Part shown: positions 8,731 through 17,294 of the stretch, one piece after another
How the letters are laid out: every line of letters begins with the position of its first letter
Position numbering within the stretch: the stretch's first letter is position 1
DNA from: Archaeoglobus sp. UBA230
GTDB lineage: Archaea; Halobacteriota; Archaeoglobi; Archaeoglobales; Archaeoglobaceae
Direction: 5' to 3'
DNA length: 64,000 nucleotides
Assembly (NCBI GenBank): GCA_002507545.1
Contig: DAVR01000026.1
Location: forward strand, 62,001 to 126,000
The notes under the pieces: model-generated
Databases searched by the model: none
The model's input: the letters and a program-made list of their open reading frames with translations, nothing else
What the model was told of the DNA's origin: nothing
Made by a program: the position numbers and the translations under genes

Positions 8731-9314
8731 TACTCGGCATTTCAGGGAGCCCGAGGAAAAAGGCAACGGAATACGTGCTCAGAGAAACTCTCAAAATGCT
8801 CGAAGAGCGGGGCTTTGAAACAAAATTTTTCACGGTCAGGGGTAGACAAATAAGTCCTTGCCAGCACTGCGATTACTGTTTGAGGCACAAAAAGTGCAGA
8901 ATTGAGGATGATATGCAGGAACTCTACGGGATGCTGAAAGAAGCAAAGGGAATTGTAATGGCGACTCCTGTCTACAACGGTGGGGTGAGTGCCCAAATAA
9001 AGGCTCTAATGGATCGCTGCAGGGCTCTGGTTGCTGCCGACTACGACTTTTTTAGGGGCAAGGTTGGAATGGCGATAGCCGTTGGAGGAGATAGAATAGG
9101 TGGGCAGGAACTTGCTATACAGCAGATTCTGACTTTCTATATCCTCAATGGTGTTATTCCCGTCAGCGGTGGGTCTTTCGGAGCCAACATCGGCGCAACA
9201 TTCTGGAGCAAAGATACTCTGGATGGGGTTAAGGAGGACGAGGAGGGTTTTAGGAGTTTGAGGAAAACTGTTAAGAGGTTTGCTGAAATGATAAAAATGC
9301 TGGAAGGTGTTTAA
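8727..9314 (+). CDS. NADPH-dependent FMN reductase-like iron-sulfur flavoprotein
   Basis: The 195-residue protein opens with the flavin-binding loop GISGSPRKKATEYVL and carries a compact cysteine motif, PCQHCDYCLRHKKC, which in archaeal iron-sulfur flavoproteins binds a [4Fe-4S] cluster. ATPVYNGGVSAQIKALMDR is the second FMN contact. It would pass electrons to the flavodiiron protein or to AfpA. It overlaps fprA by 4 bases and the next gene by 8, so all three are co-translated. Confidence 0.88.
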   Translation: MILGISGSPRKKATEYVLRETLKMLEERGFETKFFTVRGRQISPCQHCDYCLRHKKCRIEDDMQELYGMLKEAKGIVMATPVYNGGVSAQIKALMDRCRALVAADYDFFRGKVGMAIAVGGDRIGGQELAIQQILTFYILNGVIPVSGGSFGANIGATFWSKDTLDGVKEDEEGFRSLRKTVKRFAEMIKMLEGV

Positions 9315-9888
9315 GGTGGAGGAGAAGAAGAAAAAGAAGAGGGTTGCTTGGGGAATAACGGGAAGTGGAGACAGGTTGCCTGAAACGGTTAGGGTGATGA
9401 AGGAGATAGGGAAGGAATATCCAGAGGTTGAGATAGCAGTTTATCTGTCAAAGGCGGGAGAGCAGGTTGTGAAATACTATAAGCTGATGAACGATCTGAA
9501 AGAGAAGTTTGGAGCTGTGAGAGTTGAGATTGACGCCAATACACCCTTCTTAGCTGGACAAATTCAGGTTGGGAGATATGAGTTTTTGCTCATAGCCCCC
9601 GCAACCTCAAACACCGTGGCGAAAATTGCGATGGGCATTGCAGACACCCTTCTAACAAATGCAGCTATAATGGGGCTCAAAGCCTACGTTCCTCTTTATA
9701 TCATGCCTTCTGACTACAAGGAGGGCGAGGTTGTCACCAAACTACCGGATGGCAGGGATTTAAAGATAAGGGTGAGAAGAGAGGACGTTGAGCACGTAAG
9801 AAAGCTTGCTCAAATAGATGGGGTAACAATCTTGGAAAAGCCTGAAGATATTTTTGATGTCTTCAGGAAGCACTTCAGAAAGGTTTAA
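9307..9888 (+). CDS. afpA: Archaeoflavoprotein AfpA
   Basis: The 193-residue protein has the flavoprotein-family fold: VAWGITGSGDRLPETVRVM early and LLIAPATSNTVAKIAMGIADTLLTNAA in the middle, as in AfpA/dihydromethanopterin reductase-like proteins. AfpA of A. fulgidus is an FMN protein reduced by ferredoxin. The likely start is GTG at 9307, or GTG at 9316 after a lysine-rich run. Overlap with the FMN reductase gene ties it to the oxygen-defence operon. Confidence 0.85.
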   Translation: MFKVEEKKKKKRVAWGITGSGDRLPETVRVMKEIGKEYPEVEIAVYLSKAGEQVVKYYKLMNDLKEKFGAVRVEIDANTPFLAGQIQVGRYEFLLIAPATSNTVAKIAMGIADTLLTNAAIMGLKAYVPLYIMPSDYKEGEVVTKLPDGRDLKIRVRREDVEHVRKLAQIDGVTILEKPEDIFDVFRKHFRKV

Positions 9889-9912
9889 TTTTAAGAAGGT
9901 TAAGTTCTCTCA

Positions 9913-10407
9913 ATGCCCCCAGAGCCAATTTATCATTACTCTGAGTTTTACGAAGATAAGACTGGGGAGATAGTTTCCGTTACGATTTTCGTTCCTGAAG
10001 AGAGGGAGAACCTAATAAAGATGTATGAGGATTACAGTCCCGAAAAGAGATGCTGCGGACTCCCCCCGGTAACCAGAAAAGGGATAGAGACATGGATTGA
10101 TGGATTGCATGAGAGTGGCTATGGCTTCATCGCAAAGCTCGGAGACAGGGTTGTGGGACATATCGCTGTCGTTCCTGTTAAAGATGAAGCCGAGTTTGCT
10201 GTTTTCATTCATCAGGACTTCGAGAACAGAGGTATTGGAAGTGAACTGATTAGATTCGCTTCGAAATTTCTGAAGGAGAGAGGAGTAAAAAAGTTGAAGG
10301 CGGTAACCGAGAGAACCAACAGAAGAGCTGTGGAGACATACAGACATCTGGGCTTTGAAATTGTGAGCTACGATCCTCAATATCTTTTCATGGAGAAGAG
10401 GCTATGA
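9913..10407 (+). CDS. GNAT-family N-acetyltransferase
   Basis: The 164-residue protein has the acetyl-CoA site FENRGIGSELIRFASKFLKE (R/Q-x-x-G-x-G/A motif) and a C-terminal RAVETYRHLGFEIVS strand-helix typical of GNAT enzymes. The substrate is unknown. It sits 24 bases after afpA and 6 before sfsA, so it may belong to the same transcript. Confidence 0.85.
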   Translation: MPPEPIYHYSEFYEDKTGEIVSVTIFVPEERENLIKMYEDYSPEKRCCGLPPVTRKGIETWIDGLHESGYGFIAKLGDRVVGHIAVVPVKDEAEFAVFIHQDFENRGIGSELIRFASKFLKERGVKKLKAVTERTNRRAVETYRHLGFEIVSYDPQYLFMEKRL

Positions 10408-10413
10408 AAGATT

Positions 10414-11085
10414 ATGAAAATTGAGAACTGTATTGGATGCAAAATTTTGCGCCGGCTTAATCGCTTTGTTGTTGAAGTTGAAGTTAGTGGTAAAGTTGAA
10501 AAAGCATACATCAACAACACCGGAAGGCTCAACGAGCTAATTTTTAAGGGGAATGCAGGACTTTGCCTGAAGAAGTATCACGGCAAAACCCCCTACAGGC
10601 TTTTTGCAATTAAATGCGAAGATGGATACGCCCTAATAGATACTCGTTTCCAGATGCAGGTTTTTGAGGAGAACGCATGGAAGATACCGTGGATCGGATG
10701 CAAATATTACAAGAAAGAGGTTAAAGTTGGAAATTCGAGAATAGACTACCTTTTTCGATGCGGAGAAGATACTTTCGTTGAGTTGAAAAGTGCAGCTCTT
10801 AAATCTGGCAGATATGCAATGTATCCTGATTGTCCCACTTTAAGGGGAAGGAAGCATGTAGAAGAGATGATGAGACTTTCTGAGATGGGTTGGAGAGCGG
10901 TTATAGCCTTTATCGCAGCCGTTCCAAATGTTGAGGCTTTCAAACCCAACAGAGAGGCAGATCCCAAACTTTACAGAATGTTAGAAGACGCAGAGAAGAG
11001 AGGAGTCGAGTTGAAAGCCGTTCATGTTGAATATGAGTGCGGGAATGTGGTTATGAAAAACTACGATCTAAAAGTTGAACTCTAA
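10414..11085 (+). CDS. sfsA: SfsA-family protein (sugar fermentation stimulation-like nuclease fold)
   Basis: The 223-residue protein matches SfsA throughout: KAYINNTGRLNELI near the start, a PD-(D/E)xK-like core (DYLFRCGEDTFVELKSAAL) and YPDCPTLRGRKHVEEM. The family is named for a maltose phenotype in E. coli; a nucleic-acid role is suspected but not settled. The length is about usual. It follows the acetyltransferase by 6 bases. Confidence 0.85.
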   Translation: MKIENCIGCKILRRLNRFVVEVEVSGKVEKAYINNTGRLNELIFKGNAGLCLKKYHGKTPYRLFAIKCEDGYALIDTRFQMQVFEENAWKIPWIGCKYYKKEVKVGNSRIDYLFRCGEDTFVELKSAALKSGRYAMYPDCPTLRGRKHVEEMMRLSEMGWRAVIAFIAAVPNVEAFKPNREADPKLYRMLEDAEKRGVELKAVHVEYECGNVVMKNYDLKVEL

Positions 11086-11157
11086 ATTCAAAAACTCAAT
11101 TTATCATTATATTTTATTAATAAAAAGCTTTATATCCTTTAAAAAAGCAGAATATCC

Positions 11158-11349
11158 ATGGTAGAAATTGTAGTTGATAAGGAAAAATGCAGTGGATGTG
11201 GTGAGTGCATAAGTGTGTGCCCTGCGAGTGTCTATGAGTTTGACGATGACAACAAATCCGAGCCTGTTAGACCTGAGGACTGTACCGAGTGCTGCTCATG
11301 CGTCGAAGTCTGTCCAGAAGGTGCTATTACCATAGACGTTTGCGAGTAG
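11158..11349 (+). CDS. 2[4Fe-4S] ferredoxin
   Basis: A 63-residue acidic protein with two cluster motifs, CSGCGECISVCP and CTECCSCVEVCP. It is a cytoplasmic low-potential electron carrier. The AT-rich leader contains TTTATATCC and no clear ribosome site, consistent with a leaderless start at ATG 11158. It is monocistronic, with a T-run after the stop. Confidence 0.92.
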   Translation: MVEIVVDKEKCSGCGECISVCPASVYEFDDDNKSEPVRPEDCTECCSCVEVCPEGAITIDVCE

Positions 11350-11376
11350 TTTGCTTTACTTAACTTTTTTAGATAG
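11350..11376. terminator. T-rich terminator between convergent genes
   Basis: The 47-base gap between the ferredoxin and the convergent activator gene contains TTTGCTTTACTTAACTTTTTT. Archaeal termination at such runs is usual. It is assigned by position and composition only. Confidence 0.4.
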
Positions 11377-11396
11377 ATGCTTATAATCATAAACTA

Positions 11397-13157
11397 TTAG
11401 CCGACGTATTTTGAGTATACTTCCGGAAAGAGTTCCGGCTTTCCGGGGAGCATCAATGCAGCCCTGTATTCGTCAATAAAATCAGCGTCGGTTGAGAGAT
11501 CAAAATAGGCGAATATTCTCGCGATAGTGTCTGCCAGCATCCTTTTTCTCATTGATGTCAAAACCAAATAGGCTCCGGCGAGGGAGCCATTTCCTATTTG
11601 ATGAACTCTTGCCTTCATTTCAGGAAATAGTCCGATAGTAATGGCATTTTCGAAATTGATGTAGTATCCGAAGGCTCCGGCAATGTAAAAATCGTCAATC
11701 TCCTCTACTTTCAATCCTGCCTTCCTCGTGAGAACAGCGATTCCTGCACAAACAGCCGCTTTAGACTTTATCAGCGTCTCAATATCCTTCTCAGTGATCG
11801 TTATAGGCTTCCCGGTTGCACTCTCTGATGAATCAACTATTATGAACTCCCTTCCATCTTCGGTTTTTGTGACTCTCGGATGGTCTCTCAAAGTGCCCTG
11901 AGCATCAACTATTCCGTTCTTGAAAAGCTCTGCCAGAAGATCAATCAGTCCGCTGCCACATATACTTCTCGGCTTGACATTCCCTATAACCGAATAAGTT
12001 ACTCTCTCTCCTTCAATCTTAACGTGGTCTATTGCCCCTTCCACAGCCCTGCTTCCGTGCTTAATCTCATAACCCTCAAATGCCGGTCCGCTTGCCACGC
12101 TTGTCGCCATAGCCCAGCCCTCACTACCAATGACGATCTCCCCGTTCGTTCCGAGGTCAACCATCAGAGAAATCGTGGCTGAATCAACAATCTTCGACGC
12201 AATTATGTCCCCAACAATATCCCCACCAACAAATCTACCTACTGGAGGGAGACAATAAAGTTCAGCGTTTTTATTGACCTTCAATCCAATTTCAACAGCT
12301 TTTACAGAGTATCCTCTTCTATCAACCTTTACATCAGATGAGGAGAAAAGATATTCCACATCCTTTCCCAGTAGAAAATGAGTCATCAGAGTGTTTCCAG
12401 CAGCAACAACATCGTAAATTCTGCTTGAGGACGTATATCCTTCGAGTAATTTTTTAATCAACCTGTTTATTGACTCTACAACAGCCTTTTGCAAAACTTT
12501 GATGCCATCCCTTCTACTTCTCGCGTACTCAACTCTACTTAGCACTTCTTCACCATATATAATCTGTCCGTTGTAATCTGATGCTATGTTTACCACTCTT
12601 CCATCCTTCAAACTGACCAACGCAGCCACGAGAGTTGTTGTTCCTACATCAACAGCCAAACCATAGGCATCACTCTCACCCTCTATAACATCTATAACTT
12701 CATTGTCCCTTAAAACCAGCGTCAAATCCCCCTCTTCTACCTCAACATCGCATGCAAGCTTGTAGTTCCTTTTGGAGATTATTTCAGGTAGAAAGGCATT
12801 TTCGTAAAACTCAACCCTGACCAGAGGGTTAAAGTCACTCTCGGATATAAAAAACTCGTTCAGAATCTGCTGTCTCCCAAGCCTCGATTCTGGAGGTATG
12901 AAAACTTCAACATCATCAACAACTGCAGTCTGACAGGCTAAGTAGTATCCCTCCTCCTTTACAAACTTCTCATGTGCCTCCTCGCTCAGAACCTCAACCT
13001 TTCCTTTTCTCACAACAATTAGGCACTTACCGCAGCTACCTTTACCTCCACAGAGACTCCTTATGCCCTCACCCACTTCTTGAGCAGCTGAAAGAATAGT
13101 TTTGCCTTTTTCAACCTCAACCCGTTTACCTGATGGGAGAAACGTGATTGTAAGCAT
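11397..13157 (-). CDS. RACo-like reductive activator (2Fe-2S ferredoxin plus ASKHA domain)
   Basis: The 586-residue protein starts with a plant-type ferredoxin domain (CGGKGSCGKC, then LACQ) and continues with an actin/Hsp70-type ATPase domain (LAVDVGTTTLVAALVSL, LMVDLGTNGEIVIG, GSGLIDLLAELF). This is the COG3894/DUF4445 architecture. Characterised members reduce the cobalt of corrinoid proteins back to Co(I) with ATP. No corrinoid methyltransferase is adjacent, so its partner must be elsewhere. It is transcribed away from the HDAC-like gene. Confidence 0.85.
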   Translation of the reverse strand: MLTITFLPSGKRVEVEKGKTILSAAQEVGEGIRSLCGGKGSCGKCLIVVRKGKVEVLSEEAHEKFVKEEGYYLACQTAVVDDVEVFIPPESRLGRQQILNEFFISESDFNPLVRVEFYENAFLPEIISKRNYKLACDVEVEEGDLTLVLRDNEVIDVIEGESDAYGLAVDVGTTTLVAALVSLKDGRVVNIASDYNGQIIYGEEVLSRVEYARSRRDGIKVLQKAVVESINRLIKKLLEGYTSSSRIYDVVAAGNTLMTHFLLGKDVEYLFSSSDVKVDRRGYSVKAVEIGLKVNKNAELYCLPPVGRFVGGDIVGDIIASKIVDSATISLMVDLGTNGEIVIGSEGWAMATSVASGPAFEGYEIKHGSRAVEGAIDHVKIEGERVTYSVIGNVKPRSICGSGLIDLLAELFKNGIVDAQGTLRDHPRVTKTEDGREFIIVDSSESATGKPITITEKDIETLIKSKAAVCAGIAVLTRKAGLKVEEIDDFYIAGAFGYYINFENAITIGLFPEMKARVHQIGNGSLAGAYLVLTSMRKRMLADTIARIFAYFDLSTDADFIDEYRAALMLPGKPELFPEVYSKYVG

Positions 13158-13205
13158 GCTTTGGATTAATCAAAAAAGATATTTATCCCTTTTCCTATAT
13201 TTGGC

Positions 13206-13982
13206 ATGGAAATTGTGGTAATTTATTCAAGAAAAATTGAATCTGAACTTATTCCAGTTTCAAGGAGATTTGGTGTTTTGCTCGAACTCCCCTTTAAAGT
13301 CATCCAACCGGGTGACTTAAATGTAGATAACCTTCTCTTGGAGGTGCACAGTAAAGACTACATTGAGAGGGCTAAAGATCACCCATTTTTCTCTGCAGCA
13401 ATCGAAAATATCCGGTGTATAGTTAGTGCGATCGAAGCTCTGAACCAGCACGACATAGCTATTGTGCCAGTTACTGTTGCAGGTCATCTGGCTGAGAAAG
13501 GTAGGATGAGGGGAGGCTGCCTTTTCAACGGTTTGGCTGTAGCTGTTAAGCTTCTGAACTCTAAGGGAAAGATTGCGGTCATCGAGACCGATGCCCACCA
13601 TGGAAGTGCTGCATTGATATCTCACACAAATGCCCAGTTCTTCTGTATCGGAGACAAAGAATGTGAAATATCGGATGATCTGAGATGTGTGCTCGGTAGA
13701 AAGGTCGGCAAGAATTATGTCGAATCCCTAAGGAGAATGGTTGAGAAGGTTAAGGCTTATAACCCATCCTTCATTATCTGGTACCTTGGAACCGATATTG
13801 ATAGTAGAGAATATGCAGAGATGGACATAGGGCAAGGGGAGTGGGATGACATAATGGGGGCGTTCTCTGACGTGATTCACGGAAGAAAAACTCTGATTTT
13901 ACTTGCTTCAGGATCGAGAGAGGACGTTTTAAGAGATATCGTATTGAAGTTGAGCAAAGCTTTGGTGGGAAAAATTTTTTGA
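13206..13982 (+). CDS. Histone-deacetylase-fold protein, short form
   Basis: The 258-residue protein keeps hallmarks of the arginase/HDAC superfamily: RMRGGCLFNGLAVAVKLL, the metal-binding IETDAHHGSA and a second Asp region LGTDIDSREYAEMDIG. It is shorter than typical HDACs (about 340) and the usual HH pair ahead of the loop is reduced to AGHLA, so activity is uncertain. Archaeal relatives are proposed deacetylases of polyamines, acetoin-type metabolites or lysines. It faces superoxide reductase, 5 bases away on the other strand. Confidence 0.75.
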   Translation: MEIVVIYSRKIESELIPVSRRFGVLLELPFKVIQPGDLNVDNLLLEVHSKDYIERAKDHPFFSAAIENIRCIVSAIEALNQHDIAIVPVTVAGHLAEKGRMRGGCLFNGLAVAVKLLNSKGKIAVIETDAHHGSAALISHTNAQFFCIGDKECEISDDLRCVLGRKVGKNYVESLRRMVEKVKAYNPSFIIWYLGTDIDSREYAEMDIGQGEWDDIMGAFSDVIHGRKTLILLASGSREDVLRDIVLKLSKALVGKIF

Positions 13983-13987
13983 TGATT

Positions 13988-14365
13988 TTACAAGCTAAGC
14001 TCAGCCTCACCCATCCACAAACCGTGGATGTTGCAGTAAGAGAAGGCTGTTAGCTTTCCAGATTTTTCCGTTTTGAAGGTGAACAATGCAACCGGTTCGG
14101 TGTAGACTGTGCTCGTATTCGGACCATCAACTGATGCACCATGGGCTGCAAATTCAGCCCTGCCAACAACATAGGGAAACTTCTCTCCTTCTGGATGGAA
14201 AACCAGCTCAATCCAAGCTATGTGATGTTCTGTGGTGTTAGGATGAGGTATCTCTTTTCCCACGCTCACTTTAACCTCAACAACCTCATCCTTCTTAGCC
14301 TTTAGAATTTCCACGACTGGAACATGCTTCTCCTTCTTCCAGTTCGCTGTCTGAAACAGTTCCAT
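13988..14365 (-). CDS. Superoxide reductase (neelaredoxin type)
   Basis: The 125-residue protein carries the single catalytic iron site: EKHVPVVE, the paired His in HPNTTEHHIAWIEL and the Cys-x-x-His in YCNIHGLW. The N-terminal rubredoxin-like domain is absent, so this is the one-iron class. It reduces superoxide to peroxide in the cytoplasm with rubredoxin as donor. A ribosome site (AGGTGATTGT) precedes ATG. The neighbourhood suits oxidative-stress defence. Confidence 0.93.
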   Translation of the reverse strand: MELFQTANWKKEKHVPVVEILKAKKDEVVEVKVSVGKEIPHPNTTEHHIAWIELVFHPEGEKFPYVVGRAEFAAHGASVDGPNTSTVYTEPVALFTFKTEKSGKLTAFSYCNIHGLWMGEAELSL

Positions 14366-14443
14366 ACAATCACCTCACTTTTAATTAGAATTAAGATTTT
14401 GGTTCCTAATAAACCTTTCTCTGTTCGAATTTCGAAATACAAA

Positions 14444-16474
14444 CTACATCTTCAGCAGTCTCGCGTTAATGGCGACGATAACTGTGCTGAGACTCATTAG
14501 AACTGCTCCAGCTGCTGGAGTTAGAAGGATTCCAAAACCATAAAGCACACCCGCTGCCAGAGGAATGGCGAAGGAGTTATAACCAGTCGCCCAGAGTAGA
14601 TTCTGCTTCATCTTGGAGTATGTTTTTCTCGAAAGCTCTATAATTGCTGCCACATCTCTCGGATCGTTTCTGACGAGTATTATGTCAGCAGTTTCCACAG
14701 CAACATCAGTTCCAGCGCCAATGGCTATGCCAACATCAGCCTGAGCCAAGGCGGGAGCATCGTTTACCCCGTCACCCACCATTGCTGTAACGTATTTTTG
14801 CTGCACCTCCCCCACTTTCTCCGCTTTTTCGTGGGGTAAAACCTCGGCGAAGTATTCATCCAACCCGAGTTCCTCCGCAACCCACTTTGCCACGAATCTG
14901 TTGTCTCCAGTCAGCATCATACACCTTATTCCCATCGCCTTCAGCCTCGCTATTGCTTCCCTCGACTCCGGTCGGATTTTATCTGCAAGAGCAATAGCCC
15001 CTGCAGCTTTGCCATTTTCGAGCAGGAAGACAACAGTTTTACCCTGCTGCTTCAACTTCTCGACCCTATCATCTGCAATTTCAAGACTTCTCTCCCTGAT
15101 ATATCCGGGGCTCACCACCATGTATTTTCTACGATTAACAACACCTTCAACACCCTTACCCGGGATCGCTTTAAATCCATTAACCTCCTCCAGTTTTAAC
15201 TGCCTTTTCTCAGCTTCTTCAACAATCGCTGCTGCAATCGGATGTTCCGACTTCGTTTCGAGCGATGCAGCTATTTTCAGCACATCCTCCTCCTTATGGT
15301 TGAACGCCAGAACGTCGGTCACACCAAACCTCCCCTCCGTAAGCGTCCCGGTTTTGTCGAATATGATCGCATGCAAATCCTTTGCCCCCTCGAAAGCCTG
15401 TCTTTCTCTTATAAGCAACCCTGACTTTGCCGCAAGGGAGGTTGAAACGGCAACCACAAGCGGGATGGCTAAGCCCAAGGCGTGGGGGCAGGTTATGACC
15501 ATAACCGTTACAGCTCTCTCTATTGCGAAGGCAAAGTCCATTCCAAAAGCAAGCCATGCAGCGAGCGTTAAACTTCCAACAAACAAGGCGATTATTGTCA
15601 AGGCCAAAGCTGCTCTGTTTGCTAAGTCCTGAGTTCTGGACTTGCTTTCCTGCGCTCTCCTCACAAGCTCGATGACCTGATTGAGATAAGTGTCTTTTCC
15701 CGTCTTCTCAACTTCAACAACGATTGATCCCTCTCCGTTTATCGCCCCACCAATAACCTTATCTCCAGGTTTCTTAGACACTGGTTTGGACTCTCCGGTA
15801 AGCATCGCCTCGTCGACAAAGGTTTCGCCTTCAGTAACTATCCCATCAACGGGAATCTTCTCCCCCGGCTTAACCAGAACCCTGTCTCCGGGTTTGAGCT
15901 GCTCAACCCTCACATCCACCGTTTCGCCATTTTTGATTAAGTGCGCTTCTGACGGCATTATCTTGACGAGCTCCTCCAAAGCCCTCGAAGCTCCCAGAAC
16001 AGAGCGCATCTCTATCCAGTGGCCGAGGAGCATAATGTCTATAAGCGTGGCGAGTTCCCAGAAGAAGAATTTTCCCTCCAGACCGAAAACCACTGCCGAG
16101 CTGTAGAAGTAGGCGACGCTTATTGCAACGGCTATTAACGTCATCATCCCTGGCTGCCATCTCTTGAGTTCATCGAAAATACCCTTAAGAAAGGGATATC
16201 CACCGTAGAAATATACTGCAGAGGACAGGAGGAATAAGAGGTAGAGAGAGCCTGGAAACTCCAGTTTAAAGTTGAAGAAACTCTGAATTGCAGGAGAGAG
16301 AACCAAGATGGGGATTGTTAAGGCAAAAGAGACGTAGAATCTCCTCTTGAAGTCTTTCAACATGTGCTGGTGATGGTTTTCGTGTTTGGGGTGCTCAATT
16401 TCTTTCATTTTGTGCTCCCGAGCGTGCTCATGCCCTTCATGTCCATTTTCCATCATCTCATCATGCCCGCTCAT
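14444..16474 (-). CDS. copB: CopB-type copper-exporting P1B ATPase
   Basis: The 676-residue protein has a His-rich N terminus (HEGHEHAREHKMKEIEHPKH), the TCPHALGLAIPLV membrane motif, the phosphorylation site FDKTGTLTEG and the hinge GDGVNDAPALAQADVGIA. CPH instead of CPC marks the CopB subgroup (P1B-3), which prefers Cu(II)/Cu(I) or Ag(I). There are about eight membrane spans. It lies 12 bases after the SHOCT membrane gene in the same operon. Confidence 0.92.
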   Translation of the reverse strand: MSGHDEMMENGHEGHEHAREHKMKEIEHPKHENHHQHMLKDFKRRFYVSFALTIPILVLSPAIQSFFNFKLEFPGSLYLLFLLSSAVYFYGGYPFLKGIFDELKRWQPGMMTLIAVAISVAYFYSSAVVFGLEGKFFFWELATLIDIMLLGHWIEMRSVLGASRALEELVKIMPSEAHLIKNGETVDVRVEQLKPGDRVLVKPGEKIPVDGIVTEGETFVDEAMLTGESKPVSKKPGDKVIGGAINGEGSIVVEVEKTGKDTYLNQVIELVRRAQESKSRTQDLANRAALALTIIALFVGSLTLAAWLAFGMDFAFAIERAVTVMVITCPHALGLAIPLVVAVSTSLAAKSGLLIRERQAFEGAKDLHAIIFDKTGTLTEGRFGVTDVLAFNHKEEDVLKIAASLETKSEHPIAAAIVEEAEKRQLKLEEVNGFKAIPGKGVEGVVNRRKYMVVSPGYIRERSLEIADDRVEKLKQQGKTVVFLLENGKAAGAIALADKIRPESREAIARLKAMGIRCMMLTGDNRFVAKWVAEELGLDEYFAEVLPHEKAEKVGEVQQKYVTAMVGDGVNDAPALAQADVGIAIGAGTDVAVETADIILVRNDPRDVAAIIELSRKTYSKMKQNLLWATGYNSFAIPLAAGVLYGFGILLTPAAGAVLMSLSTVIVAINARLLKM

Positions 16475-16486
16475 TCAAATCTCCAC

Positions 16487-16822
16487 CTACTTCTCCAGCT
16501 CCTCCCTCATCCTCCTGTATTCTTCTTCAGTTATCTCTCCTCTCGCATACCTCTCCTTGAGAATTTCAAGTGGTGTTTTCTCAACTCTGCCAACCCTTTC
16601 ACTCTTGCTCTCCCTCAAGACCACATAAATCAGCAGAAAAATTATGCCAAGCATCGGAATGATGATGAGTATGAACCAGAGCAAGCCATTCATTCCCCTC
16701 TTTTCAGCGTCCTGATAAACGAGATATGCAATAATGAGCAGCGGTATCCACCAGATAAGCATCCCCATTCCCAGAAATGGAAACAAGAAAGGCTGTGTGT
16801 AGGGGTGCATGAATCCATCCAT
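16487..16822 (-). CDS. Small membrane protein with SHOCT domain
   Basis: The 111-residue protein has two strongly hydrophobic segments ([20 protein letters not shown] and [20 protein letters not shown]) and a C-terminal SHOCT motif, [25 protein letters not shown] tails mediate oligomerisation. It is the first gene of the copB operon and may assist the ATPase, but no function is established. Confidence 0.75.
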   Translation of the reverse strand: MDGFMHPYTQPFLFPFLGMGMLIWWIPLLIIAYLVYQDAEKRGMNGLLWFILIIIPMLGIIFLLIYVVLRESKSERVGRVEKTPLEILKERYARGEITEEEYRRMREELEK

Positions 16823-16917
16823 ATTAAATGTTAGTGTTGTGGAAGAATATAATTTTTCTCCCTAAGAAACCGAATGTCAGGAGCTCAAGGGGTAGGGGTA
16901 CAGAAAGTTTAATAAAC

Positions 16918-16937
16918 ATTTGAACAATTGTTCAAAT
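16918..16937. promoter_or_regulatory. Perfect 20-bp palindrome, likely ArsR/SmtB operator
   Basis: ATTTGAACAATTGTTCAAAT is a perfect inverted repeat ending one base before the ATG of the ArsR-family gene. Its TTGAA...TTCAA arms resemble SmtB/CadC operators. Position and symmetry support autorepression of the regulator-ATPase operon by metal-free repressor. It also lies 96 bases from the divergent SHOCT/copB operon and could affect that too. Confidence 0.8.
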
Positions 16938-17294
16938 ATGAAACAAGTTCCTACGTGTAAGAGTGTGACGGTGGGAGAGTATGTTGACGAGGTTGCCTCC
17001 TGCCTACCACCAGACGATAAGATCGTTGACTTGGCTGAGTTTCTGCAGGCTTTTGGCGATTCGTCAAGAATAAAGATTCTCCTCGCTCTGTCAAAGCGAG
17101 AACTCTGCAACTGTGACCTCTCGGCCATAACCGGGCTCTCAGTTTCCGCCGTCTCTCACCAGTTGAGGCTTTTAAGGGATAAGAAGCTCGTGAAGTATAG
17201 AAGAGACGGGAAAAAAGTGTTTTACAGCCTTGACGATGAGCATGTTGAGGCAATTCTTAGAATAGCGATGGAGCATATAGGTGAAAGAAAATGA
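16938..17294 (+). CDS. ArsR/SmtB-family metal-sensing repressor
   Basis: The 118-residue winged helix contains ALSKRELCNCDLSAITGLS, the classic ELCxCD metal site in helix 3, and SAVSHQLRLLRDKKLVKYR as recognition helix and turn. An N-terminal cysteine (MKQVPTC) could complete a Cd/Pb/Zn site as in CadC. I chose ATG 16938; an upstream TTG at 16920 would start inside the operator palindrome. The last 4 bases overlap the Zn/Cd ATPase gene, so regulator and pump are co-transcribed. Confidence 0.92.
   Translation: MKQVPTCKSVTVGEYVDEVASCLPPDDKIVDLAEFLQAFGDSSRIKILLALSKRELCNCDLSAITGLSVSAVSHQLRLLRDKKLVKYRRDGKKVFYSLDDEHVEAILRIAMEHIGERK

Noticed and set aside
15903-16160. Long opposite-frame readings across copB
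   Set aside because: These arise as shadows of the strong coding frame of the ATPase, as do many similar frames elsewhere.
16920-16937. Upstream TTG start of the ArsR-family gene
   Set aside because: It lies inside the perfect operator palindrome and would add residues not seen in the family.
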